A DNA stretch of 5,340 nt from Gemmatimonadales bacterium (GCA_013003805.1 JABDII010000454.1:1-5340); one strand, 5' to 3'. Shown: positions 1 through 5,340, counted from the first letter of the stretch. Notes: generated by a model from the letters alone, not told the origin. Numbers and translations are program-made.

Positions 1-1
1 G

Positions 2-301
2 CACCGGGAATACCATGGGGAACTCCATTCTGCCAACATCATCGTCCGGCGGTTTGGACTCGGCTTTGATCTCAAGCTCATGGACATGTTTCAGTGGGCG
101 AGCCCGAAGGCATGGAATCGGCAAGACGATATCTGCGATCTGGTCCGTTTGCTGTACGATGCCCTAGGGGGCGCTCGGCATTATCCCAACCAACCGGATG
201 CCATCAAGGCGATCTGCCGGGGCCTCAAGCGCTCCCTCATCTTGGATCGATTCCCCACGATGGCCCACCTCAGGAACCACTTGGAGACGATGGAATGGTA
301 G
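2..301 (+). CDS. C-terminal part of an atypical protein-kinase-fold protein (5' end outside window)
   Basis: This is the last 99 codons of a protein whose start lies upstream; the frame is open from base 2 to the TAG at 299-301. What is visible is the C-lobe of a protein-kinase fold. HGELHSANIIV (visible residues 5-15) corresponds to the catalytic loop HxDxxxxN. KLMDMF (25-30) corresponds to the Mg-binding DFG segment. DDICDLVRLLYDALGG (42-57) matches the helix F signature DIYSLGVxLYELLxG. DRFPT (82-86) occupies the place of the final conserved Arg. The catalytic-loop Asp is Glu (E7), and Phe-Gly of DFG is Met-Phe, although the Asp (D28) is kept. The substrate-binding segment between DFG and helix F is very short. 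The HGxLHxxN form recalls divergent kinases more than PknB. It may be a weak kinase or a pseudokinase; the missing N-lobe prevents a decision. Confidence 0.72.
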   Translation, partial: HREYHGELHSANIIVRRFGLGFDLKLMDMFQWASPKAWNRQDDICDLVRLLYDALGGARHYPNQPDAIKAICRGLKRSLILDRFPTMAHLRNHLETMEW

Positions 302-370
302 GTCGGCGCCCCGGTTTCGGGCTCCATCCTTGCAGAGTTCCTGCTGCCGAGAAATCTTGCAGGGAGGCCG

Positions 371-375
371 GGAGG
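371..375 (+). promoter_or_regulatory. Ribosome binding site deciding the GTG start of the desulfurase-like gene
   Basis: GGAGG lies 7 bases before the GTG at 383. The frame is open further upstream, back to the TAG at 299-301, but contains no ATG, GTG or TTG before 383. The GTG is therefore the only well-supported start. Confidence 0.6.
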
Positions 376-382
376 AAGCGCT

Positions 383-1846
383 GTGGGAACTGCTGAAGAG
401 ACCGTGACCCATACTGACCTGCGCCACCGTGTTCTCGGCGTCGAGCAGGAAGTCCCGTTGCTCGATGGGCGCATGGTGCGGTACGTCAATTTCGACAACG
501 CGGCCAGCACCCCGCCGCTCGTCGATGTGATGGATGCGCTTGCGCGATTCCTCCCGTTCTATTCCAGCGTTCACCGGGGAACCGGGTTCAAGTCCCGCTT
601 GAGCACCGAGGCGTACGACGATGCCCATCGCACCCTCACCCGGTTCGTAGGGGCCGACCCGGCGACCAATACGGTCATCTTCGGGAAGAACACCACCGAG
701 GCAGTGAACAAGCTTTCCTATCGCTTCCCACTCGCCGATGACGCCGTGGTTATCTCCTCTCAACTCGAGCACCATTCGAACGACCTCCCATGGCGACGCT
801 CCGCCCACGTCGTCCACGTCGGGGCGCTGCCGGATGGCCGGCTGGACGAAGACGATTTCGATCGCCAGCTGGCGCGCCACGGCCGCCGAGTGGCGCTGGT
901 GTCGGTGACGGGCGCATCGAACGTGAGTGGATTGATGCCGCCCATCCATCGGCTGGCTCGGAAGGCCCACGCAGTTGGGGCCCCCATCCTGGTGGACGCG
1001 GCCCAGCTCGCGCCGCACCGGCGGGTGGACATGAAGCCCGACGATGACCCGGAGCATCTCGATTTCGTGGTCCTCTCGGGTCACAAGATGTATGCGCCAT
1101 TCGGTACCGGGGCGTTGATTGGTCCGAAAGAGGTTTTTCTCCAGAGCCCCCCCGAGTATCAAGGCGGGGGCACCGTGGACGTGGTGACGCTCGACGAAGT
1201 GTATTGGGCCGACGTCCCCGACCGGGAGGAGGCCGGAAGCCCCAACGTGGTGGGAGCCGTTGCGATGGCGGCAGCCGCGGCCGCGCTCATGGACTTCGGG
1301 ATGGATGCCATCGCGGATCATGAGAGCAGGCTCGTGGCCTACTGTCTCGAGCGATTCCGCGACATGCCCGGAGTGATCGTGTACGGTGACCAGGATCCGG
1401 AGCGCGCGCATACCCGTGTGGGTGCCGTCCCGTTCAACCTGGAGGGGGTGCCGCACTCGCTCCTGGCGGCCATTCTCGGACATGAAGGGGGAATCGGAGT
1501 TCGACACGGATGCTTCTGCGCCCACCCCTACGTCGTTCATCTGCTCCAGTTGAGCGAAGCCGAGGCTCAGTCGTGGCGCACCCAGGTCGTGAAGGGCGAC
1601 AAGTCCAACATGCCCGGCATGGTGCGGGTGAGCTTCGGCTGCTACAACACGACGGAAGAGATCGACCGCCTCCTCGAAATGCTCGGACGCATTTCGCGCG
1701 GCGAATACCAGGGCCGCTACAGGCAACTGGCCGGGAACGGCGAGTTCGTGCCTGAAGGACACCCCCTCCCGTTTGATGAGTACTTCTCGCTCGACCCTGG
1801 CAGCGCAGAGTCGGGGGGTCTTCCAGAGCGTCTCTGCGGCGGCTAG
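383..1846 (+). CDS. SufS-like cysteine desulfurase / class V PLP-dependent aminotransferase
   Basis: This is a 487-residue cytosolic fold-type I PLP enzyme, predicted to take sulfur from L-cysteine as a persulfide and release alanine. Visible motifs, in order: NFDNAASTPP (36-45) near the N-terminus; GKNTTEAVN (101-109) in the cofactor phosphate-binding region; EHHSND (129-134) with the His that stacks on PLP; VDAAQLAPHRRVDM (204-217) with D205 and Q208 facing the pyridine ring; and LSGHKMYAPFGTG (231-243) with K235 as the Schiff-base lysine. RHGCFCAHP (374-382) places C379 at the SufS catalytic-cysteine position, with R374 as the carboxylate-binding Arg. Compared with SufS (about 406 residues) it has roughly 20 extra residues after the active-site loop (about 389-411) and a tail of about 45 residues (about 440-487). 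No suf or isc partner is adjacent, so the sulfur acceptor is unknown. It could be another class V enzyme, but the conserved Cys favours a desulfurase. Confidence 0.88.
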   Translation: MGTAEETVTHTDLRHRVLGVEQEVPLLDGRMVRYVNFDNAASTPPLVDVMDALARFLPFYSSVHRGTGFKSRLSTEAYDDAHRTLTRFVGADPATNTVIFGKNTTEAVNKLSYRFPLADDAVVISSQLEHHSNDLPWRRSAHVVHVGALPDGRLDEDDFDRQLARHGRRVALVSVTGASNVSGLMPPIHRLARKAHAVGAPILVDAAQLAPHRRVDMKPDDDPEHLDFVVLSGHKMYAPFGTGALIGPKEVFLQSPPEYQGGGTVDVVTLDEVYWADVPDREEAGSPNVVGAVAMAAAAAALMDFGMDAIADHESRLVAYCLERFRDMPGVIVYGDQDPERAHTRVGAVPFNLEGVPHSLLAAILGHEGGIGVRHGCFCAHPYVVHLLQLSEAEAQSWRTQVVKGDKSNMPGMVRVSFGCYNTTEEIDRLLEMLGRISRGEYQGRYRQLAGNGEFVPEGHPLPFDEYFSLDPGSAESGGLPERLCGG

Positions 1847-1902
1847 TCCCCGGATGTGCTCCACCTCCCGACCGCTCATTCGACCACCTCCGCCTGAGAC
1901 AC

Positions 1903-1908
1903 GGGAGG
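1903..1908 (+). promoter_or_regulatory. Shine-Dalgarno-like GGGAGG for the membrane protein gene
   Basis: GGGAGG ends 9 bases before an ATC codon at 1918, in frame with the downstream membrane protein. There is no ATG, GTG or TTG in any frame between 1909 and 1925. If this site is used, initiation must be at a non-standard codon. The same bases can pair with CCTCCCG at 1864-1870. Confidence 0.4.
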
Positions 1909-1917
1909 ATCCGAGGC

Positions 1918-2574
1918 ATCCACCCACCCAAGAAGGACGAGACCGAACTCGCTGAACCCGGCGAGTTTGGAGAGCTGGTCAAGTTCACCATCACGGGGTG
2001 GGCCGGAGGGCTCGCCTTCGGTTTTGTTCTGGACGCCCTCGGCTTCCAGCGAAGCCCGTGGGGACAATGGCTCGTCCGGACGCTGTCGGGTGAGGGCGAG
2101 AGTCTACTCGAAGGGTTGTACGCCATTCGTCAGCGCATGGCCCGAGCGACGGGGAGCCTCGCCGAGGCTTACGGATGGGGGAAACTCCTTGGTATCGCAG
2201 TTCCGTGGGTCATCGACCTGGCCAGTCGACTGGCGGGGGTCGATGTCTACGGGGTGAGCGGATTCTACATTCCCTTCTTCTATGCCATGTCAGACCAGAT
2301 TGGCGGGAACCTGTCGGGGCTTGTGTTCCTTCGACGGCAGAGTCCAAGCTGGAGCACTGCGCTTGGGCGCTACTTCACCCACCCCGTGATGGTGGCGGGA
2401 CTCATCCTCATCGTCCTAGTGCCGGTTGGGTTGCTCGCCGCGCGGCTCGCTGGGTGGAGTCCCACCACCCAAACCAAAACCGCGCTCGAGACGATTGTCG
2501 CGAACCTCTGCTGGGTGCCGCCCCTTCTGGGATGGCTCGGAGAGCGAAGGCGGCCGGGCACAGATCTTGATTAG
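1918..2574 (+). CDS. Unrecognised multi-pass membrane protein, probably with a non-standard start
   Basis: I do not recognise this family. The first conventional start in frame is TTG at 2116, but its only SD-like bases (GAAGGG, 2110-2115) abut it with no spacer. The frame is open back to 1780, and from about 1918 it reads like protein: an acidic N-terminus (KKDETELAEPGEFGEL), then a hydrophobic stretch FTITGWAGGLAFGFVLDAL (residues 23-41 counted from 1918). GGGAGG at 1903-1908 lies 9 bases before ATC 1918, so that codon is my provisional start, giving 218 residues. Further hydrophobic segments are near 90-106, 113-138, 157-180 (the strongest, VMVAGLILIVLVPVGLLAA) and 189-208, so about four or five membrane spans. 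The C-terminus ERRRPGTDLD is charged. There are no catalytic motifs that I can name. It ends 12 bases before the DUF4184 gene, which suggests cotranscription. From TTG 2116 the product would be 152 residues and would lose the first span. Confidence 0.6.
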   Translation: MHPPKKDETELAEPGEFGELVKFTITGWAGGLAFGFVLDALGFQRSPWGQWLVRTLSGEGESLLEGLYAIRQRMARATGSLAEAYGWGKLLGIAVPWVIDLASRLAGVDVYGVSGFYIPFFYAMSDQIGGNLSGLVFLRRQSPSWSTALGRYFTHPVMVAGLILIVLVPVGLLAARLAGWSPTTQTKTALETIVANLCWVPPLLGWLGERRRPGTDLD

Positions 2575-2586
2575 AATTCCCCGACC

Positions 2587-3393
2587 ATGCCCTTCACCTT
2601 AGCCCATCCTGCCGCCGCGGTCCCGCTCCGCCGCGTGCTGGGGAAATCGGGGGTCCTGTCCGCGCTCATCATCGGGAGCCTGACGCCGGACTTCGCCTAT
2701 TTCCTCCCGTGGAATATCGATCTGATGCAGGCCCGGGGCGGAACGCACAGCCTCCTGGGGATCTTCTGGTTCTGTCTTCCGGTGGGCCTCCTCGCGTATT
2801 GGGTGTTCCACGCCCTGGTCAAGCACCCGGCACTGCTCCTCTTGCCGGAAGGGCTGCACGCGCGCCTGACCCCGGTGGCCAACGGGGGTTCAAGGATGAC
2901 GAGGAACTCCTTCTGGGCCGTCGTCCTGTCGCTCGGTGTTGGCGCCCTGACTCACCCGGTGTGGGATGGCTTTACCCATTACGGGGCGCCGGGCATGCAG
3001 CTCCTGCCGGTGCTGGGGACCACGGTGGCGCACGTGTTCGGCCAGACCATCCGACTCTACAACGTGCTGCAACATTCCAGCACCTTGTTGGGGTTGGGCC
3101 TCCTCACCTGGTGGACCGCGCGGTGGTATCGGGCCGCTCCACGCCCCGGTGTGGCTGGGCCGCGGCTGCCTGAACGCACCCGGGTAGTGCTCCTCGCCAC
3201 CATCGTGGCGGTGACGGCCCTCGGGTCGTTGGTAGGGGGATGGAGCGTTGCGCGGGTCGGACAGGGATGGTGGGCCGTCGAAGCCTTCGTCTGGCACGCC
3301 GCCGTGTGGGGGATGGGGACCTTCGGACTCTCTCTGATCCTGTTTGGCCTCGTGACCCGCGGCCTCACCCGGCAGGTATTGGCCGAATCCTGA
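2587..3393 (+). CDS. DUF4184 family integral membrane protein
   Basis: The 268-residue product opens with MPFTLAHPAAAVPLRR and has GSLTPDFAYF at 30-39, the hallmark start of the DUF4184 family, whose function is not established. Hydrophobic spans lie at about 23-41, 56-75, 107-125, 165-181, 198-219 and 229-257. Potential metal ligands are spread through the first two thirds: H7, D35, H54 (RGGTHSLLG) and H123/D127/H131 (LTHPVWDGFTHYG). The order H, PD, THS, H-x3-D resembles the YdjM-like predicted membrane-bound metal-dependent hydrolases, so a metal-dependent activity at the inner membrane is a reasonable inference but unproven. The ATG at 2587 has no clear Shine-Dalgarno (AATTCCCCGACC precedes it). 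With the previous stop only 12 bases away, translation may depend on coupling to the upstream membrane-protein gene. The length is normal and no key residue looks missing. Confidence 0.85.
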   Translation: MPFTLAHPAAAVPLRRVLGKSGVLSALIIGSLTPDFAYFLPWNIDLMQARGGTHSLLGIFWFCLPVGLLAYWVFHALVKHPALLLLPEGLHARLTPVANGGSRMTRNSFWAVVLSLGVGALTHPVWDGFTHYGAPGMQLLPVLGTTVAHVFGQTIRLYNVLQHSSTLLGLGLLTWWTARWYRAAPRPGVAGPRLPERTRVVLLATIVAVTALGSLVGGWSVARVGQGWWAVEAFVWHAAVWGMGTFGLSLILFGLVTRGLTRQVLAES

Positions 3394-3413
3394 ACCCCCT
3401 CCCCCTCGGGGGT
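3394..3413 (+). terminator. Weak hairpin directly after the DUF4184 gene
   Basis: ACCCCC (3394-3399) can pair with GGGGGT (3408-3413) around an 8-base loop, starting one base after the TGA. No run of T follows (GATACCTTTC), so it is at best a weak or factor-dependent terminator or an RNA 3' end stabiliser. The remaining 62 bases up to the next gene hold nothing recognisable except its ribosome binding site. Confidence 0.2.
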
Positions 3414-3464
3414 GATACCTTTCAGCACGTCCCTCTCTCACCGTCTCGCCCTCGGCCCGGTTTC

Positions 3465-3470
3465 AGGAGG
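3465..3470 (+). promoter_or_regulatory. Strong ribosome binding site of the small helical protein
   Basis: AGGAGG lies 5 bases before GTG 3476. It is the best Shine-Dalgarno match in the window and is the main reason to accept a gene as short as 56 codons. Confidence 0.65.
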
Positions 3471-3475
3471 CTTCC

Positions 3476-3646
3476 GTGCAGCTCACTCTGACATCCGAAG
3501 AAGCTTCGGTGCTCCGTGAGGTCCTGGACAACTACGTCAGCGATCTGCGAATGGAGATCTCCAACACCGACTCGATGGACTTTCGAGAGCGCCTCAAGGC
3601 CAAGAAGGTGTTCCTCGAGCGCCTCATGGACCAGCTGGCTGGTTGA
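3476..3646 (+). CDS. Small helical conserved-looking protein of unknown function (56 aa)
   Basis: GTG 3476 to TGA 3644-3646 encodes 56 residues starting MQLTLTSEEASVLREVLDNY. The start is fixed by AGGAGG five bases upstream. The sequence predicts two amphipathic helices: SEEASVLREVLDNYVSDLRMEI (about 7-28), and FRERLKAKKVFLERLMDQL (about 36-54). They are joined by a short acidic turn, SNTDSMD, giving a helical hairpin or coiled-coil-like shape. There is no signal peptide, membrane span or cysteine. I recall similar small proteins (LTxEEAxxLRExL..YLSDLRxEIxxTD) in many bacterial genomes, always without an assigned function, and I know no gene symbol for them. It stands alone between the DUF4184 gene and the zinc-ribbon membrane protein. 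A different frame overlapping it (from GTG 3516) is longer, but its first 85 codons look non-coding. Confidence 0.75.
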   Translation: MQLTLTSEEASVLREVLDNYVSDLRMEISNTDSMDFRERLKAKKVFLERLMDQLAG

Positions 3647-3770
3647 GTCTCGGGCTGTCCGGCCTCACGTACCGCGGCACATCCGATGGCTGAGCAGGAC
3701 GCGGTTCGTACTGTGGCCCTCGAGCTTCGGGAATGGGGCAGCGGACCGGTCGGAGCCCGCGGAGGCCCGC
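3647..3770. other. Intergenic gap of 124 bases with no recognised gene
   Basis: An ATG at 3686 opens an 83-codon frame, but it has no Shine-Dalgarno and quickly becomes Pro/Arg/Gly-rich low-complexity sequence. I do not call it. The last bases hold the GGAGG (3761-3765) of the next gene. I see no clear promoter hexamers or long inverted repeat. Confidence 0.4.
3761..3765 (+). promoter_or_regulatory. Ribosome binding site choosing GTG 3771 as start of the zinc-ribbon protein
   Basis: GGAGG is 5 bases before GTG 3771. Between the end of the preceding small gene (3646) and 3771 the frame has no ATG, GTG or TTG, so this site decides the start. A second GTG at 3777 would be 11 bases away and is less well placed. 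Confidence 0.5.
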
Positions 3771-4103
3771 GTGGACGTGCTCAGACTTCGTCGCCGGGTG
3801 CTCCGTGGAGTGACGCCGGTCCTCCTCGCCTTGATCGGCGCGCTCGTGCTCCTCCCGGTTCCGCTCATGCATCTCGCCGGCATCCCCCTACTCGGGCTCG
3901 GGCTCTACTTCGGATTTCGGAACGCCCGCGCGTGTGAGGTGTTCCGATCGGCCTCGGGTACCTGTCCCAGCTGCAACTCCCACACGGACCTTTTCGTAGG
4001 CTTCGGGAGGCCGCCCTTCGAGCTGCCGGTCAAGACGTCGTGCGCCTCGTGCGGGAGGAACTTGATGTTGGAGAGGGTCTCCGGGATGGCGGAGGACCAG
4101 TGA
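3771..4103 (+). CDS. Small membrane-hairpin protein with a C-terminal CxxC...CxxC zinc-ribbon-like domain
   Basis: From GTG 3771 the product is 110 residues. A basic N-terminus (MDVLRLRRRVLRG) leads into two closely spaced hydrophobic segments: TPVLLALIGALVLLPVPLM (15-33) and LAGIPLLGLGLYFGF (35-49). The basic start suggests the N-terminus is cytoplasmic, and a hairpin would return the C-terminal part to the cytoplasm. That part holds CPSC (C65, C68) and CASC (C91, C94), 22 residues apart. This is the arrangement of a four-Cys zinc ribbon; an additional C55 is nearby. The tail CGRNLMLERVSG fits the second knuckle. I do not recognise a named family. The frame remains open upstream into the preceding small gene, but those residues (Trp, Arg and Pro-rich) look non-coding and the GGAGG supports the shorter start. 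It precedes the methyltransferase gene by 64 bases and could share a transcript with it. Confidence 0.68.
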   Translation: MDVLRLRRRVLRGVTPVLLALIGALVLLPVPLMHLAGIPLLGLGLYFGFRNARACEVFRSASGTCPSCNSHTDLFVGFGRPPFELPVKTSCASCGRNLMLERVSGMAEDQ

Positions 4104-4167
4104 AGGTGGGCAGGGTGGTTGGCGTGTAGGCCATGTTGTGAACACGTCCTGAGGGCAGGGAGTGCCG

Positions 4168-4821
4168 ATGGGTCGATTGAGCGCGCTCCTTTACGATCGA
4201 ATGTGCCGCCGAGTGGAGCTGGAGACGCTCGGCGGGTGGCGGCGGGATCTGCTGGCACCGCTCTCCGGAGAGGTGCTCGAAATCGGATCGGGCACGGGAC
4301 TCAATCTCCCGTTCTATCCCTCCTCGGTCGCGAGCGTGATCCTGTCCGAGCCCGATCCCCACATGCGCAACCAACTCCGGAGGAAACTCGCCGAGGCTCG
4401 GGCCGGAGTGGTGACCGTGATCGACGCGTCGGTCGACGCGCTCCCGTTGCTCGATGGATCGGTAGACGCCGTGGTCGCCACCCTGGTGCTCTGCTCCGTG
4501 CCCGATCAACGCTCGGCCCTGGCGGAGATCCATCGGGTGCTTCGGCCTTCGGGGCAGTTCGTGTTTCTGGAACACGTGGCTGCCGAGGGGCGCCCGAGGC
4601 TCCTCAAGTGGCAGCGGCGGATCGAGCCTATCTGGAAGCGCCTGGCAGGCAATTGCCACCTCACCCGGCGGACCGAAGCGGCCATTGAGGGTTCGGGCCT
4701 CGTACTCGACCGGGTAACCCGTGAGGAGTTCTATCCCGCGCCGGCCCTGGTCCGGACCAGCATCAGGGGTGTCGCCCGAAAGCCCGGGCCCGGAGGGCCG
4801 GACGCATTCGGGTCGCCGTGA
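4168..4821 (+). CDS. Class I SAM-dependent methyltransferase, METTL7/TMT1-like
   Basis: The 217-residue protein has a Rossmann-like methyltransferase fold: motif I VLEIGSGTGLNLPFYP (36-51), the acidic end of strand 2 at SEPD (60-63, probably E61), DASVDALP (86-93) with the adenine-contact region, and VDAVVATLVLCSVPDQ (99-114) as strand 4. Beyond the generic fold, LVLCSV, LRPSGQFVFLEHVAAE (125-140), W148QRRIEPIWKRLAGNCHLTR and a final R-x-x-IRGVARKP resemble the vertebrate METTL7/TMT1 proteins, shown to S-methylate alkyl thiols and hydrogen sulfide. I infer a small-molecule, perhaps thiol, substrate. It lacks the hydrophobic N-terminal anchor of the animal enzymes, so it is probably cytosolic. 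ATG 4168 has AGGGAG (4157-4162) five bases upstream. GTG 4162 in the same frame, which would add two residues, cannot be excluded. The C-terminal PGPGGPDAFGSP looks disordered. The substrate is uncertain; membership of the methyltransferase superfamily is not. Confidence 0.88.
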   Translation: MGRLSALLYDRMCRRVELETLGGWRRDLLAPLSGEVLEIGSGTGLNLPFYPSSVASVILSEPDPHMRNQLRRKLAEARAGVVTVIDASVDALPLLDGSVDAVVATLVLCSVPDQRSALAEIHRVLRPSGQFVFLEHVAAEGRPRLLKWQRRIEPIWKRLAGNCHLTRRTEAAIEGSGLVLDRVTREEFYPAPALVRTSIRGVARKPGPGGPDAFGSP

Positions 4822-4840
4822 TCTGCTCTCACGCTCGCGC

Positions 4841-4865
4841 CGGCACGCGTTGGTGCCGTATTATT
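4841..4865 (+). terminator. GC hairpin followed by TATTATT between methyltransferase and kinase
   Basis: CGGCAC (4841-4846) and GTGCCG (4853-4858) form a perfect 6-bp stem with a 6-base loop, 19 bases after the methyltransferase stop codon. It is followed at once by TATTATT, with 5 T in 7. This fits a weak intrinsic terminator for the upstream transcript. The same inverted repeat touches the putative -10 of the kinase, so it could instead be an operator. The stem is short and the T-tract broken, hence moderate confidence. Confidence 0.42.
4859..4864 (+). promoter_or_regulatory. Putative -10 box for a leaderless kinase transcript
   Basis: TATTAT is a close match to TATAAT in otherwise GC-rich sequence. 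Its last base is 7 bases before the A of ATG 4871, so the expected transcription start falls on the start codon itself. A GAAGG (4866-4870) abuts the ATG with no spacer and would be a poor Shine-Dalgarno. No convincing -35 is visible 16-18 bases upstream, where the sequence is GC-rich. Confidence 0.4.
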
Positions 4866-4870
4866 GAAGG

Positions 4871-5340
<470 letters not shown>

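Noticed and set aside
302..382. Possible TAG read-through fusion of the kinase fragment to the desulfurase (same frame, no other stop)
   Set aside because: 27 stop-free codons are expected by chance at this GC content. GTG 383 has its own well-spaced GGAGG, and the intervening translation shows no domain.
164..1927. A 587-codon open frame on the - strand covering the desulfurase gene
   Set aside because: Its translation is His/Arg/Gly/Val-rich without any recognisable motif, and it lies antisense to a gene whose catalytic motifs are all intact. Long antisense frames are common opposite GC-rich genes.
1773..1955. Short + strand frame containing ATG 1854 with Pro/Arg-rich product
   Set aside because: Low-complexity translation, no Shine-Dalgarno, and it overlaps both the desulfurase end and the better-supported membrane-protein frame.
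1434..2126. 230-codon - strand frame
   Set aside because: Ser/Pro/Arg-rich shadow of two + strand genes with no domain.
3686..3937. ATG-initiated 83-codon frame beginning MAEQDAVRTVALELREW
   Set aside because: The first 17 residues look plausible, but the rest is low-complexity Pro/Arg/Ala, there is no ribosome binding site, and it overlaps the zinc-ribbon gene in another frame.
4123..4146. Inverted repeat CGTGT...ACACG with an inner TGTT-GTG-AACA before the methyltransferase
   Set aside because: Stems of only 4-5 bp, no adjoining promoter hexamers that I can see; probably chance.
4030..4659. 209-codon - strand frame and the overlapping + strand frame at 4119-4688
   Set aside because: Both are out-of-frame shadows of the methyltransferase, whose motifs are clear.
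4787..4799. GGCCC-GGA-GGGCC inverted repeat near the methyltransferase 3' end
   Set aside because: Inside the coding sequence of a Gly/Pro-rich tail and expected from GC-rich codons; no T-tract follows.

Overview
The window is GC-rich bacterial DNA (roughly two thirds G+C by eye) with compact genes, all on the + strand. The kinase entering the 3' edge has wording typical of the expanded PknB-type Ser/Thr kinases of Gemmatimonadota (VYLARDIKHERNVALKVLRPEL, then FLREI, DSGDADGALYFVMPFVEGESL). That phylum, or a close relative, is therefore the best guess. This is inference from sequence style, not a database result.

Layout: (1) 2-301 is the C-terminal end of an atypical protein-kinase-fold protein cut by the 5' edge. 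(2) 383-1846 is a SufS-like class V aminotransferase/cysteine desulfurase with a C-terminal extension. (3) About 1918-2574 is an unrecognised multi-pass membrane protein. Its reading frame continues about 200 bases upstream of its first conventional start codon, and it probably begins at a non-standard codon. (4) 2587-3393 is a DUF4184 membrane protein, 12 bases after gene 3 and probably in the same operon. (5) 3476-3646 is a 56-residue helical protein with a strong ribosome binding site. (6) 3771-4103 is a 110-residue membrane-hairpin protein with a four-cysteine zinc-ribbon-like tail. (7) 4168-4821 is a class I SAM methyltransferase most like the METTL7/TMT1 thiol-methyltransferase family. 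(8) 4871 to the 3' edge is the N-terminal part of a canonical Ser/Thr kinase. A GC-rich hairpin and a TATTAT hexamer sit immediately upstream of it, suggesting a leaderless transcript.

The genes do not form one obvious pathway. Genes 3 and 4 look like a pair of membrane proteins. The desulfurase and the thiol-methyltransferase-like protein both point to sulfur chemistry but lie more than 2 kb apart with unrelated genes between. I found no RNA gene, CRISPR array, insertion sequence or mobile-element remnant. I do not see a convincing new defence or mobile system. The most unusual points are the gene with no standard start codon, the kinase fragment with an altered catalytic loop, and the hairpin/-10/start arrangement at 4841-4873. 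Gaps between genes are all under 130 bases.
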